This document shows positions 26,602-39,183 of a DNA stretch of 40,249 nt, one piece after another. Numbering within the stretch: the stretch's first letter is position 1; each line of letters opens with the position of its first letter. The notes beneath the pieces are model-generated. The model ran no database searches. It was not told where the DNA came from and was given only the letters and a program-made list of their open reading frames with translations. Origin of the DNA: Chloroflexota bacterium (GTDB lineage: Bacteria; Chloroflexota; Limnocylindria; Limnocylindrales; CSP1-4); assembly GCA_021786385.1 (NCBI GenBank), contig JAJYNJ010000070.1, positions 1-40,249 of the forward strand, read 5' to 3'. The translations under genes were made by a program, and so were the position numbers.

Positions 26602-29190
26602 TCATCGCTCACCGTCTGTCCCACCCGGCTGCGCCGCGGGCTGACCGTCACGCCGGGCCCCGTCATGCCGGGCCCCGTCATTGTCGCCCATGGCCCGGTG
26701 TTCCGCTAGCCCGGCCCGGAAGACGGCGATGCCGGCCACCTGGTCGCCCTCGTTGAGGCGCATCACGATCACGCCGCGCGCCCCCGCCGAGTAGCGGTTG
26801 ATCGACCCCACCTCCGTGCGGACCACCTGGCCGCTCCGGCTGATCAGCAGCAGCTCCTCATCGCGCTCCTCGACCTGCTCGACCGCGGCGACGCCGCCGG
26901 TCTTGCGGCCCTCCAGCGCGATGAGCTGCACGCCCTGGCCCCCCCGATGCTTGCGCCGGAACTCCGAGAGCCGCACGCGCTTACCGTAGCCCGTTTCGGT
27001 GAGCACGAGGAGGTCCGCGTTCGGCTGGACGACGCTCATGCCGATCACGTGGTCGCCCACGCGCGCGAGCCGGATCCCGATCACACCGGCGGCCGCACGG
27101 CCCATCGGCCGGACCTCGGTCTCGGAGAAGCGCGCCAGCTTGCCCTGGGCGGTCGCGAGGATGATGTCGTCGTGCCCCGTCGTGACGTCGACCCACGCCA
27201 GCTCGTCGTCGTCGGCCAGCGTGATCGCGATGATGCCGCTGGAGCGGACCTTCTCGAACTGCTCGAGCGGCGTCTTCTTCACGATGCCGCGGCGCGTGGC
27301 GAGCACGAGGTAGCCGCCCTTCTCGAAGTTGGTGAGCGTGATCGTGGCGGTCGGGACCTCCCCCGGTTCCACCTGGACGCCCTCGAGGTTGATGATCGGG
27401 ATCCCTTTGGCGGTCCGACTCGCGTCGGGAATCTGGTGGACCTTCGAGCTGAAGACGCGGCCCCGGTTGGTGAAGAAGAGCGCCCAATCGTGGGTGTTCG
27501 CCACCAGGAGGTGCTCGAGGGCATCCTCTTCGACCGTCCGGGCGCCGATGATCCCCTTGCCGCCGCGGGCCTGGCGTCGGTAGGTCGCCAGCGGCTGGCG
27601 CTTGATGTAGCCGCGGCCGCTGACCGTGATCACGACGTCTTCGTCGGCGATCAGGTCCTCGTCGGTCATTTCGCGCGACGCGTCGTCGGCGATCCGCGTG
27701 CGGCGTTGGCCCGCGTACCGCGTGCGCAGCGTGCGTAGCTCTTCTTTGATGATCTCGTCGATGCGACGGGGATTCGCGAGGATGTCCTCGAGCTCCCCGA
27801 TCAGCTCGATCACCTGGCGGTACTCGTCCTCGATCTTCTGCCGCTCGAGGGCGGCGAGGCGCGCCAGCCGCATGTCGAGGATCGCCTGGGCCTGTAGCTC
27901 GGAGAGCTCGAAGCGTGAGATCAAGTTCTGCTTGGCGGTCTCGACGTCCTTCGACTCGCGGATGGTGCGGATCACCGCGTCGAGGTTGTCGAGCGCCTTC
28001 TTGAGCCCTTCGAGGATGTGGGCCCGTTCGCGGGCGCGGGCGAGATCGTATTCGGTGCGGCGACGGACCACGACCCGCCGGTAGTCGATGTAGTGCTGGA
28101 TGACGCCCTTGAGCGGCAGGGTCTGCGGCTGTCCGTCGACCAGCGCGACCATGTTCATGTTGAACGCGAGTTGCAGCGGCGTGTGCTTGAAGAGGTTGTT
28201 GAGCACCTTGTGTGGGTTCGCGTCGCGCTTGCACTCGATCACCAGGCGCATCCCGTCGCGGTCCGATTCGTCGCGCAGGTCGGCGATCCCCTCGAGCTTC
28301 TTCGCACCGACCAGGTCGGCGATCTTCTCGACCAGTTGCGCCTTGTTGACCTGGTACGGCAGCTCCGTCACGACGATCGCGACACGGTTGCCGCGGGTCT
28401 CCTCGAAGGCGCAGACCGCCCGCATCACCACACGTCCGCGCCCGTTGGCGTACATCTGGCGGATGGCGTCGACGCGCTCCTGCTGGCCGGTCAGCGCATT
28501 GCGCTGCTGCTCGTACCGGAAGATGGTCGCGCCGGTCGGGAAATCCGGGCCCTTGATCTGGTCGCAGAGCTCGTCGGAGGTCAGCTCGGGGTTCTCGATC
28601 AGCGCGATCGTGGCGGCGACCACCTCGCCGAGGTGGTGCGGCGGGATGTTGGTGGCCATGCCGACCGCGATCCCCGACGAGCCGTTGACGAGCAGGTTCG
28701 GGAGGCGAGCAGGCAAGACCGTCGGTTCGCGCTTGGTGCCGTCATAGTTGTCGGCAAAATCGACCGTTTCCTTGTCGATGTCCGCCAGCATCTCGGAGGC
28801 GATCGCGGTCAGCCGCGCCTCGGTGTAGCGCATGGCGGCGGCCGGGTCGCCGTCGACCGACCCGAAGTTGCCCTGCCCGTCGACGAGCGGGTAGCGCATC
28901 GAGAAGTCCTGGGCCAGCCGCACCAGCGCGTCGTAGATCGAGACGTCGCCGTGGGGGTGGTACTTGCCCATCACGTCGCCCACGATGGCGGCGCACTTGC
29001 GGTAGCCGGCTCCCGAGGTCAGCCCCATCTCGTGCATCGTGTAGAGGATGCGGCGCTGGACCGGTTTCAGGCCGTCGCGCACGTCGGGCAGGGCCCGGCT
29101 CACGATGACGCTCATCGCGTAGTCCAGGTAGGACTGCCGCATCTCGTCTTCGACGCGAATCGGGAGAACGCGGCCCCGTTCCTCGGTCAC
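26602..29190 (-). CDS. gyrA: DNA gyrase subunit A
   Basis: GyrA is the cleavage-religation and wrapping subunit of gyrase. The 862-residue product has catalytic Tyr122 (AAMRYTEAR), the breakage-domain start [17 protein letters not shown], and a C-terminal pinwheel with GyrA box QARGGKG. In the quinolone-determining region the sequence is [13 protein letters not shown]: the residue equivalent to E. coli Ser83 is Val, while Asp87 is kept. The last ~20 residues contain a small repeat ([13 protein letters not shown]) matching a 15-base tandem repeat at 26647-26676. GTG 29190 overlaps the stop of the preceding gene (GTGA), so it is coupled to the AlkD-like gene. Confidence 0.98.
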   Translation of the reverse strand: MTEERGRVLPIRVEDEMRQSYLDYAMSVIVSRALPDVRDGLKPVQRRILYTMHEMGLTSGAGYRKCAAIVGDVMGKYHPHGDVSIYDALVRLAQDFSMRYPLVDGQGNFGSVDGDPAAAMRYTEARLTAIASEMLADIDKETVDFADNYDGTKREPTVLPARLPNLLVNGSSGIAVGMATNIPPHHLGEVVAATIALIENPELTSDELCDQIKGPDFPTGATIFRYEQQRNALTGQQERVDAIRQMYANGRGRVVMRAVCAFEETRGNRVAIVVTELPYQVNKAQLVEKIADLVGAKKLEGIADLRDESDRDGMRLVIECKRDANPHKVLNNLFKHTPLQLAFNMNMVALVDGQPQTLPLKGVIQHYIDYRRVVVRRRTEYDLARARERAHILEGLKKALDNLDAVIRTIRESKDVETAKQNLISRFELSELQAQAILDMRLARLAALERQKIEDEYRQVIELIGELEDILANPRRIDEIIKEELRTLRTRYAGQRRTRIADDASREMTDEDLIADEDVVITVSGRGYIKRQPLATYRRQARGGKGIIGARTVEEDALEHLLVANTHDWALFFTNRGRVFSSKVHQIPDASRTAKGIPIINLEGVQVEPGEVPTATITLTNFEKGGYLVLATRRGIVKKTPLEQFEKVRSSGIIAITLADDDELAWVDVTTGHDDIILATAQGKLARFSETEVRPMGRAAAGVIGIRLARVGDHVIGMSVVQPNADLLVLTETGYGKRVRLSEFRRKHRGGQGVQLIALEGRKTGGVAAVEQVEERDEELLLISRSGQVVRTEVGSINRYSAGARGVIVMRLNEGDQVAGIAVFRAGLAEHRAMGDNDGARHDGARRDGQPAAQPGGTDGER

Positions 29191-30263
29191 TCGGCAAGGC
29201 TCCTCTCGGGTTCGTCGATGGTGGGTGCCGGCTGCGGCGCCGTGGAGCGCGACGCCGCGGGCGGAGCGTCACGGCCCGCAGCGTTCGTCGCATTCCCGAT
29301 CGCGGGGCCGCGCTGCGGCGCGGGGCTGATCGAGAGCAGGTCCGCAAACGCTGCGGCGGCCCGCGCGGCGGCGCTCGTGCTCGTCGCACCCGGCCGTCGG
29401 CGCAGCGTCGCGATACGGGCGCGCACGTCCGCGGCGCGTGCCGTGTCCAAGGCCGGGAGTGCGTGGCGCAGCACGCGGGCGCGCTGCGCGTCCCGTTCGG
29501 CGGCGGCGCGTGCGGCGTGCTCGTCGACGAAGCGCGCGACGCCGGACGGATCGACCCGGTACCACGATCGCAGCGCCCAGCCCAGCGCCCTCTGCACCGT
29601 CTCCTCGGCGTCGCCGAACAGCGCGCCCAGCAACTCGAGCGCCGGACCATCCGCCAGCCGGTGTCGATCGGCCGGCACCACTTCGAACGGCAGCAGGGCG
29701 ATCGTGGCGGCGACGAGCCGTCGCTCCCAGGGCGATGGCGAGTAGACCAGCTGCTCGAGTTCGGCCCAGCGGTACGGCTCGAGCAGGATCCCGAGCGCGG
29801 CCACGCCCGCCAGCGCGTCGACCGCGATCCAGTTGCCGGCCGTTCGGGCGAGGCGGCGGACCAGCTGCCAGCTGCGCTCCGGATCCTCTTCCAGTGAGAG
29901 CCGGAGGAGGACGCAGGCCAGCTGCAGGTCCTCCAGGTAGGGTTCCCGCTCGACTCGCTCGGCGAGCCAGAGCGCCACATCGGGGCGGCCGCGGCACGCC
30001 CGCCGCACGGCGGAGTGGAGTGGGGCGGACAAGGGGGCGCGGACCCCGAACGCCGGCCCCAATCCGGGCGTCGTCGCGTGGAGGAACTGCAGGTAGGTCG
30101 GATCGGCCAGCTCCCGGTAGCCCGACTCGAGTTCGGCCACGCAGCGATCGGGCTGCTCGACCAGGGCCGCGACGCGTGCGGCAAGGGCCCGTGACCGCGC
30201 ACGGTGGGCGGCCACGAACGCGTCGGCGTGCGCGCGGGCGGGGCTGCTCGAAACGCGCGTCAC
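29187..30263 (-). CDS. HEAT-repeat protein, AlkD-like DNA alkylation repair family
   Basis: The 358-residue product is almost wholly alpha-helical with HEAT-like repeats. The segment [22 protein letters not shown] has W145-x3-D149, the spacing of the catalytic Trp/Asp pair in AlkD glycosylases (W109/D113 in Bacillus cereus), followed by [25 protein letters not shown] and [12 protein letters not shown], typical of the DNA alkylation repair family. AlkD removes positively charged alkyl-purines without base flipping. The C-terminal ~70 residues are Ala/Pro-rich and probably disordered. The GTG start at 30263 overlaps the thioesterase stop, and the stop overlaps the gyrA start. Confidence 0.75.
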   Translation of the reverse strand: MTRVSSSPARAHADAFVAAHRARSRALAARVAALVEQPDRCVAELESGYRELADPTYLQFLHATTPGLGPAFGVRAPLSAPLHSAVRRACRGRPDVALWLAERVEREPYLEDLQLACVLLRLSLEEDPERSWQLVRRLARTAGNWIAVDALAGVAALGILLEPYRWAELEQLVYSPSPWERRLVAATIALLPFEVVPADRHRLADGPALELLGALFGDAEETVQRALGWALRSWYRVDPSGVARFVDEHAARAAAERDAQRARVLRHALPALDTARAADVRARIATLRRRPGATSTSAAARAAAAFADLLSISPAPQRGPAIGNATNAAGRDAPPAASRSTAPQPAPTIDEPERSLAE

Positions 30264-30907
30264 CGGTCGGCCCCGTCGTCGCGGCAGCGTATCGGCCCGA
30301 GCCCTGCAGCTGGGCGGAGGGGCGGCGGCTCGTCGCCCGCGCCGGCGGGCGTGGCCCCGTCGTCGCGGTCTCCGGCCGTTCGCTCCAGCGGCGCGGGCGC
30401 GGCTTCCACGCGGAACTCGTAGCGGCGCTTGAGCTCGTCCTTCCTCTCGGGCGGCGCATCGACGTACGTGGCGGTGGCGGTGGCGTAGAGCGCCCCAGTC
30501 TCTGGGTCGATCAGGCGGCCTTCCGTGCGGATCACACGGCGCCGACGCTCGAGCACCCGCCCCTCGGCGCGCAGCCGGCGCCCGATCGGGACGGGGCGAC
30601 GGAAGTCGACGGAGAGGTGAGCTGTAACGCCCCAGCAGTCCTCGTCGACGAGGGCCCAGGCCATCACCTCATCGAGGATCGCACAGACGATCCCGCCGTG
30701 GGCGATACCCTCCCAGCCCATGAAGCGTTCGTCGAGCGTCGGCTCAGCCCAGCAGACGCCGGCGTCGGCGTGCAGCTGCAAGTGCAGCCCGGACACGTTG
30801 AGCTCGCCGCAGGCGAAGCAGCCGTGCGGGCGCATCAGAAGGCGCCGGTCGCCGAGCGGGATCGCCGTGACCGCCGCGGTGGAAGGTTGTCGGACGGAGT
30901 CGACCAT
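30260..30907 (-). CDS. PaaI-family hotdog thioesterase
   Basis: The 215-residue product has the PaaI/YbgC-type hotdog fold: CFACGELNVSGLHLQL, ERFMGWEGIAHGGIVCAILDEVMAWAL (HGG-x-x-x-x-x-x-D/E active-site helix) and LSVDFRRPVPIGRRLRAEGRV, ending TATATYVD. It should hydrolyse an acyl-CoA or similar thioester; the acyl group cannot be inferred. The C-terminal ~55 residues are charged, low-complexity and not part of the fold. It starts 4 nt after the gyrB stop and overlaps the AlkD-like start by 4 nt. Confidence 0.88.
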   Translation of the reverse strand: MVDSVRQPSTAAVTAIPLGDRRLLMRPHGCFACGELNVSGLHLQLHADAGVCWAEPTLDERFMGWEGIAHGGIVCAILDEVMAWALVDEDCWGVTAHLSVDFRRPVPIGRRLRAEGRVLERRRRVIRTEGRLIDPETGALYATATATYVDAPPERKDELKRRYEFRVEAAPAPLERTAGDRDDGATPAGAGDEPPPLRPAAGLGPIRCRDDGADR

Positions 30908-30911
30908 CGCG

Positions 30912-33786
<2,875 letters not shown>

Positions 33787-33790
<4 letters not shown>

Positions 33791-34695
33791 GAGAGGACCT
33801 CCGGTGCGAGCAGCTCCGACGCGGGCAGTTCGGGCGTGCGTGCCTCCGGTGGGAGCAGCTCCGACGCCAGGATCGGGAGCGGCCCCGGCGGACCACCCGC
33901 GGTCGGGTTGCCACGGACGATGAACTCGCGGGCCAGGGCCTCGTACGCTTCGGCGCCTTTCGACTCGGGGCGATACAGGGCGATTGGGAGCCCGTAGCTG
34001 GGCGCCTCGGAGAGCCGGACGCTACGCGGGATGATCGTGTCGAAGACCGCCCCGCCCAGATGGCGGCGGGCCTCGTCGCGCACCTGCGCGGAGAGGAGCG
34101 TGCGGGAGTCGAACATCGTGAGGACCACGCCGCGGACGGCCAACGTCGGGTTCAGATGGTCGCGCACGAGGTTGATGGTCGCGACCAATTGACTCAGGCC
34201 CTCCAGGGCGTAGTACTCGCACTGGAGTGGGACGAGAACCGAGCCGGCTGCGGTCAGTGCGTTCACGGTCAGAAGTCCAAGACTGGGCGGACAGTCGATG
34301 ACGATATGGTCATAACGCGGCGCGAGCGGAGCGAGCACCCGCGACAGGCGACGTTCCCGTTGCCGGAGCGGAGCCAGTTCGACTTCAGCGCCTGCAAGCG
34401 AAAGTGCCGCAGGGACGAGGTCGAGTCGCTCGACCATCGTCGGGACGAGCAGCTCGTCGAGGGGCGCTTCATCGCAGAGCGCCTCGTAGACGGAGCGGGC
34501 AACGGCGGACTTGTCGACGCCGAGGCCGCTGGTGGCGTTCCCCTGTGGGTCGAGGTCGACCACCAACACTCGGCGTCCGGAGCGGGCCAAGTAGGCGCTG
34601 AGGTTGACGACGGTCGTCGTCTTCCCGACGCCGCCCTTTTGGTTGGCGCAGGCGATGATGTCAGTCGTCGAGCTTCGCTGTTCGTTCAAGCCCAC
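33787..34695 (-). CDS. parA: Chromosome partitioning ATPase ParA (Soj)
   Basis: ParA is a Walker-type ATPase that moves ParB-parS complexes. The 302-residue product has the deviant Walker A KGGVGKTTT (about 19-27), LVVDLDPQGNATSGLG, IVIDCPPSLGLLTVNAL, and the C-terminal IIPRSVRLSEAPSYGLPI. A Pro/Leu-rich tail (last ~35 residues) is non-conserved and includes repeated ASELL..PE units. The start GTG 34695 has no Shine-Dalgarno; a TAGAAT 7 bases upstream makes a leaderless mRNA possible. An in-frame TTG at 34689 is an alternative. A parS site lies 45 nt upstream. Confidence 0.97.
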
Positions 34696-34702
34696 CGGTG
34701 CG

Positions 34703-34708
34703 ATTCTA
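34703..34708 (-). promoter_or_regulatory. Candidate -10 box for leaderless parA transcript
   Basis: TAGAAT on the minus strand ends seven bases before the parA GTG, so transcription would begin at or next to the start codon. No matching -35 hexamer is seen at 16-18 bases, so activity may be weak or need a regulator such as ParB bound at the nearby parS. Confidence 0.4.
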
Positions 34709-34739
34709 TCCGATCAGGCCTTCGCTCGCCCTTATCGGC

Positions 34740-34755
34740 TGTTTCACGTGGAACA
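34740..34755. promoter_or_regulatory. parS: parS centromere site
   Basis: TGTTTCACGTGGAACA matches the conserved bacterial parS palindrome (TGTTnCACGTGnAACA), with an intact CACGTG centre and arms. It lies directly upstream of parA, where ParB could nucleate and also repress the operon. It is the only clear copy I found in the window. Confidence 0.93.
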
Positions 34756-35414
34756 AACACCAGCGTACGGTCATCCGGGGGTATCGCATCGAGCGTGCGC
34801 TGGCCGCCCAGCGCGTGTCGCGCCCGGAGAAATCCCGCGGCCGTCGGGACTCTGCGCGGGACGGTGTATCCGCATGCACGCACGAGCGCTCGTCGTTCCC
34901 GCGCCGCGCGAGGGTACGATACCTCACGGTCTCCGCCCGTTCAGGGGGTGCAGGGCGCGTCCGTCCAGGACGACTGAGGCGCCCCCCTTCCGCTCGGGTG
35001 CGCCTGTCCCACGGTAGGGTGGGTCCGGCCCCGGCGCTGATGATCACCGGCGCTCAGACGACAAGGTGCGCAGCGGCCGCTGCGCATTCCCGCGCGACCT
35101 CCTGAGCCGCGCCGTAGCGCCGCCGGACGTGGCGTCTCACGGCGGCGGCCGTACCGGATGACAGTCGTCCCCTGGCAGAAGCGCCGTGCGACGGTCGGCG
35201 TGGCGTCACGAGCGGGCCGCTGGTCTGCCGAAGCGCCGCGCAGGTGTGGCTCCAGACGGCCCCCGCGAGGCAAGTGCCCCCGCGCAGACGCGGCTCGTGC
35301 GCGGCACGCAGCTCGCATCCACGGCGGCGGACGGCGCTCTCGGCAGACGCCACCGTGCCGCGGCACGGTGGGTGTGCCGTAGAACCGTGGGTGGCCGCCG
35401 TGAGTGAGAGTGGG
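34756..35414. other. Non-coding divergent spacer between parA and mreD
   Basis: This stretch of more than 650 bases holds no credible gene: frames on both strands give Arg/Ala/Pro-rich products with no family pattern. It contains a 22-bp perfect palindrome (35350-35371) and ends in a promoter for mreD. I saw no DnaA box close to consensus and no recognisable structured RNA. It may be residual sequence beside the centromere or a regulatory region. Confidence 0.6.
35350..35371. repeat. 22-bp perfect palindrome upstream of the mreD promoter
   Basis: The half site CCACCGTGCCG is followed immediately by its exact reverse complement with no spacer. It is 43 bases upstream of the proposed -35 box. 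A continuous dyad of this kind suits a dimeric DNA-binding protein better than an RNA hairpin, which needs a loop. Confidence 0.75.
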
Positions 35415-35443
35415 TAGAGAAGCCCGGGGCGTGCCTGTATACT
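35415..35443 (+). promoter_or_regulatory. Candidate promoter of mreD-PBP2-rodA
   Basis: TAGAGA (-35, 35415-35420) and TATACT (-10, 35438-35443) have a 17-base spacer. The -10 is the same hexamer as in the prfB operon promoter. The start would be near 35450, leaving a leader of about 78 nt before mreD. Confidence 0.55.
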
Positions 35444-35527
35444 CTGCCGGGCGATGACCCTGGCGCGTGCTGCGAGCCCCAGTTCTCTGCCGCGCCGGCA
35501 GGCGCGGCACCCACGAGGAACGGCACG

Positions 35528-36034
35528 ATGCAAGTCGCGCTCGCCGTGGTCGGATCGATCGTGGCTGCGTTGTTCGACACCAGCGTCGCTCCATTCGCGA
35601 CGATCGGCGGGGCGAAGCCTGACATGGTCCTCGTGACGAGCCTGGTGGTTGCCGTGACGATCGGCAGCGAGGCGGGGTTCGTGTGGGCATTCACGGGAGG
35701 CCTGACGCTGGATATGCTCAGCGCACCGGCCCACCCGGTCGGCGCCACCGTCGTCGCGCTGCTGCTCGCGGTCGGCGTCGCCGCGCTGGTCGCCCGGTTC
35801 GCGGGGCGCAACCGTGTCGTGACGGCGATCGTCGTCACCTTCCCGTTGACCTTCGTCTTCCAGGTCGCCTTCGCCCTGCTGGTCGCCGCGGCACTCGGTG
35901 GTGTTCCGGTCTCGAACCCTGTGGCCCCGATCTTCCCTGCGGCCGTGGAGAACACCATCCTAGCCGTGCCGCTCGCGCTCCTCGGCAGGTGGATCTGGCT
36001 GCGCTGGGGTGCCTACGACCGGATCGAGTGGTGA
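35528..36034 (+). CDS. mreD: Rod-shape-determining protein MreD
   Basis: MreD is a small integral membrane protein of the rod-elongation complex. The 168-residue product is hydrophobic with about five helices and shows the family pattern: start near VALAVVGSIVAALFDTSVAPF, then the KPDMVLVTSLVVAVTIGSEAGFVWAFTGGLTLDMLSA segment, whose GLTLDMLS matches the conserved G-x-x-xD motif. ATG 35528 has GAGGAA upstream. mreB and mreC, which usually precede mreD, are absent here. PBP2 follows 4 nt after the stop. Confidence 0.9.
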   Translation: MQVALAVVGSIVAALFDTSVAPFATIGGAKPDMVLVTSLVVAVTIGSEAGFVWAFTGGLTLDMLSAPAHPVGATVVALLLAVGVAALVARFAGRNRVVTAIVVTFPLTFVFQVAFALLVAAALGGVPVSNPVAPIFPAAVENTILAVPLALLGRWIWLRWGAYDRIEW

Positions 36035-36038
36035 GTGC

Positions 36039-37922
36039 ATGACGCCGCTCATCGAGGGACAGCCGCGTAACGCACGCCTCCTGCCGCGATTTCTCCTCTT
36101 CGGACTCGCCGTGCTGCTGGTGCTCTCGACGCTGACGGCGCGGCTCTTCTACCTGCAGATCGCCAGCGGCGGGTACTACCAGGGCCGGGCCACGGCCAAC
36201 ATGACGGTGCTGCAGCCGATCCCCTCGAGCCGCGGCCTGATCCTCGATCGGGCGGGCCGCTCGCTCGTCGTCAACGTACCGTCGTTCGCCGTCAAGATCC
36301 GCCCGGCAGACCTCCCCTACAGCCAGCGCGATCAGGTGGTCGCGCGCCTGAGCCGGCTCCTGGCGCTCACGACCACGCAGATCAACGAGACAATCGATAG
36401 CAACCCAGGCTCGAACTTCGACCTGGTCCGGATCGCCAGCGACGTGCCAGAGGATGTGGCTCGCCTGATCAGCGAGGAGCACCTGGCACTGCCGGGCGTC
36501 CAGGTCGTCACGGAGGCGCGCCGCGACTACCTCTACGGTCCCCTGGTGTCCCAGATCCTCGGCTACACCGGGCCGATCAACGCCGACCAGCTCCGCCGGC
36601 TGCAGCGCCAAGGCTACTTGCCCGACGACGTCCTCGGGCAGGCGGGCCTGGAAGCCCAATACGAGGCGCAGCTGCGTGGCACGTACGGCGCGGAGGAGGT
36701 TGAACGGGACGCCTCCGGCCGCCAGATCCAGGTGCTCGCGACGCCCACGCAGCCGCAAGCCGGCGACACCCTGCAGCTTTCGATCGACGTCAAGACCCAG
36801 GAGCAGGCCCAGCGGGCGCTGCAGTGGGGGATCCAGGCGGCGGGACTCAAGAAGGGCGTCGTGATCGTGATGAACCCCCAGACCGGCGAGATCCTCGCCA
36901 TGGTGAGCCTGCCCACGTACGACGACAACCTCTTCGCGCGGGGCATCTCCAACGCGGACTACCAGAAGCTGATCGGCGACCCCAACCAGCCGCTCCTCAA
37001 CCACGCGATCGGTGAGATCTACCCACCGGGCTCGACCTACAAGCTCGTCACCGGCAGCGCGGTCCTCGCGGACGGGAAGCTGACGCCGACGGAGACCCTC
37101 AACACGTACCCTTACCTGATGCTCGGCAACTACCGCTTCAACGACTGGAACGGGGCCGGCTTCGGGCCACTGAACATCGTCGGCGCCTACGCCCAGTCGA
37201 GCGACACCTTCTTCTACCAGGCGGCGGCGCTCGTCGGGATCGACCGATTGGCGTACTGGGCCCACCAGTTCGGCTTCGGAGCGCCCACCGGGATCGACCT
37301 GCCCGGCGAGGCGGCGGGGATCGTGCCGTCCAACCAGTGGAAGCTCCAGACGTTCGGCCAGGCGATCTTCCCGGGCGAGACCTACCTCGCGGGGATCGGC
37401 CAGGGCTACGACGCGGTGACGCCGATCGAGCTGCTCGACGCCTACTGCGCGCTCGCCAACGGCGGCAAGCTCTGGGCCCCCCAGCTCGTGCACCAGATCC
37501 TGGGGCCCACCGGGGAGGTGGTGCAGACGTTTCAGCCCAAGCTGCGCTGGCAGCTCAAGATCAGCCCCGCGATCCTCGCCACGATGCGCGAGGCCGCGCG
37601 TGAGGCGGTCGTCATCCGCCACACCGGCAACGTCGTCGACATGCCCCTCTACGTGGCGGGCAAGACCGGCACGGCCGAGTTCGGGACCCGCAAGATCGGT
37701 GGCCACCTGCCCTTCCACTCCTGGTTCGTGGGCTTCGTCTCACCCTCCGGCGACTTCGCCAAGACCGACTCGCAGCTCGCGATCCTGGCCTTCGCCTACG
37801 ATACCTCGCGCAGCATCGGCAACGTGGCCACCGAGGTCGTCAAGTACTTCCTCCAGCTGCACTACGGCATCAAGCAGGACTACCGGAACCTCTTCCTGAT
37901 CCGACCGGGCGCGGGGAACTGA
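36039..37922 (+). CDS. mrdA: Penicillin-binding protein 2 (elongation-specific transpeptidase)
   Basis: PBP2 is the class B transpeptidase that crosslinks peptidoglycan during side-wall growth with RodA. With ATG 36039 the product is 627 residues: one membrane helix (about 18-40), the dimerisation domain (PIPSSRGLILDRAGR, EARRDYLYGPLVSQILGYTG) and the transpeptidase domain. Active-site motifs are Ser332-T-Y-K335 (PPGSTYKL), S387-S-D389 (the SxD variant of SxN seen in PBP2s) and K542-T-G544 (AGKTGTAE). An in-frame start at 36009 would overlap mreD and is less likely. rodA follows after 2 nt. Confidence 0.96.
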   Translation: MTPLIEGQPRNARLLPRFLLFGLAVLLVLSTLTARLFYLQIASGGYYQGRATANMTVLQPIPSSRGLILDRAGRSLVVNVPSFAVKIRPADLPYSQRDQVVARLSRLLALTTTQINETIDSNPGSNFDLVRIASDVPEDVARLISEEHLALPGVQVVTEARRDYLYGPLVSQILGYTGPINADQLRRLQRQGYLPDDVLGQAGLEAQYEAQLRGTYGAEEVERDASGRQIQVLATPTQPQAGDTLQLSIDVKTQEQAQRALQWGIQAAGLKKGVVIVMNPQTGEILAMVSLPTYDDNLFARGISNADYQKLIGDPNQPLLNHAIGEIYPPGSTYKLVTGSAVLADGKLTPTETLNTYPYLMLGNYRFNDWNGAGFGPLNIVGAYAQSSDTFFYQAAALVGIDRLAYWAHQFGFGAPTGIDLPGEAAGIVPSNQWKLQTFGQAIFPGETYLAGIGQGYDAVTPIELLDAYCALANGGKLWAPQLVHQILGPTGEVVQTFQPKLRWQLKISPAILATMREAAREAVVIRHTGNVVDMPLYVAGKTGTAEFGTRKIGGHLPFHSWFVGFVSPSGDFAKTDSQLAILAFAYDTSRSIGNVATEVVKYFLQLHYGIKQDYRNLFLIRPGAGN

Positions 37923-37924
37923 AG

Positions 37925-39082
37925 ATGGGCGCGATCAGACTGCAGCAGGATCGGCTGAAGTGGGCCAGCCAGACCGCCGTCGCGGCGTGGAGCGCCTTCG
38001 ACGTCCAGCTGGTGATCTACGCTGGACTGCTGGCGGGGATGGGCCTGGTGATGGCGTACACCAACAGCTACGAGGCCGGCGTGTCGCCCCTCTCGGCGGG
38101 CTCCACTTTCACCCGCGGCCTGGTCTGGGCGGCCCTCGCGATCGTCGCGTTCCTGGTCGCGGCCGCGTTCGATTACCGGTGGCTCAAGACCTTCGCCTGG
38201 CCGCTCTACTGCATCAACATCGGACTGCTGGCCGTCTCGCTGGCGATCGGGTCGGGCGTCGGCGGGTCTGCACGGTGGGTGACGATCTTCGGCATGCAGT
38301 TCCAGTTCTCGGAGCTCGCCAAGGTACTCATGGCGGTCGTGCTCGCGAACTGGATCAGCTCACGCGAGGCGCAGGTCGGCGGCCTCTTCACGATCCTCGG
38401 CGCGCTGGCGCTCGTGGTTCCGCCGATCATCCTGGTGGCGCTGCAGCCCGACCTGGGCACGTCGCTCGTCTTCGGCGCCATGCTCGTCGGGACGCTCTTC
38501 ATCTCGGGCGCCAGCCTGCGTTGGTTGGTGGTCCTCGGCGCGGGGACGGTGGCGGCGATCCCATTCGCCTGGACCTATCTGCTGCGCGACTACCAGAAGC
38601 AGCGGTTGATCTCGTTTCTCGATCCCACGGCCGACCCGCAGGGATCCGGCTTCCACGTGATCCAGTCGATGATCGCGGTCGGGTCAGGCGGCTTTCTCGG
38701 CAAGGGGCTGACGAACGGGACGCAGAACCAACTGGACTTCTTGCCGGTCCAGTCGACCGACTTCGTCTTCTCGGTCCTGGCCGAGGAACTCGGCTTGGTG
38801 GGCGCGGTCGTGGTCTTCCTGCTCTTCGCGGCCCTCATCTGGCGGGTGCTCCTGGCAGCGTGGCGCTCGGAGGACACGTTCGGACTGGCGTTCGCCGGGG
38901 CCATCGCGTCGATGCTGCTCTTCCAGGTGCTCGTAAACGTAGGGATGACGATCGGGATCATGCCGGTGACGGGCATCCCGTTGCCGTTCATCACGCACGG
39001 GGGCGCGTCGCTGATCAGCATCGCGCTGGGCCTCGGTGTGCTCCAGTCGATCAACCTGCGACAGGTACGCCCGAAATGGTGA
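37925..39082 (+). CDS. rodA: Rod-shape protein RodA (SEDS glycosyltransferase)
   Basis: RodA is the SEDS-family peptidoglycan polymerase paired with PBP2. The 385-residue polytopic protein has about ten helices. Family motifs are QLVIYAGLLAGMGLVMAYTNS at the start, FQFSELAKVLMAVVLANW, QPDLGTSLVFGAMLVGTLFISG, the loop GSGFHVIQSMIAVGSGGFLGKGL, TDFVFSVLAEELG (containing the conserved Asp/Glu region) and the end IMPVTGIPLPFITHGGASLISIALGLGVLQSI. ATG 37925 lies directly after PBP2. The 101-nt spacer to the convergent J-domain gene has no obvious terminator. Confidence 0.97.
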   Translation: MGAIRLQQDRLKWASQTAVAAWSAFDVQLVIYAGLLAGMGLVMAYTNSYEAGVSPLSAGSTFTRGLVWAALAIVAFLVAAAFDYRWLKTFAWPLYCINIGLLAVSLAIGSGVGGSARWVTIFGMQFQFSELAKVLMAVVLANWISSREAQVGGLFTILGALALVVPPIILVALQPDLGTSLVFGAMLVGTLFISGASLRWLVVLGAGTVAAIPFAWTYLLRDYQKQRLISFLDPTADPQGSGFHVIQSMIAVGSGGFLGKGLTNGTQNQLDFLPVQSTDFVFSVLAEELGLVGAVVVFLLFAALIWRVLLAAWRSEDTFGLAFAGAIASMLLFQVLVNVGMTIGIMPVTGIPLPFITHGGASLISIALGLGVLQSINLRQVRPKW

Positions 39083-39183
39083 CTGTGCGCGGAGCGACGA
39101 GCGCGTCGGTTGCGCCGGGGCTCTGCGGCGGCCTGGGGGTCGGCTTGTAAGGGGTCCGATCGGGGGAGGGCCGAGCGTCCGCT

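Noticed and set aside
34706-35047. A 113-codon minus-strand frame upstream of parA
   Set aside because: The FHVKQ-like stretch comes from the parS palindrome and the rest is low-complexity; no Shine-Dalgarno or family match.
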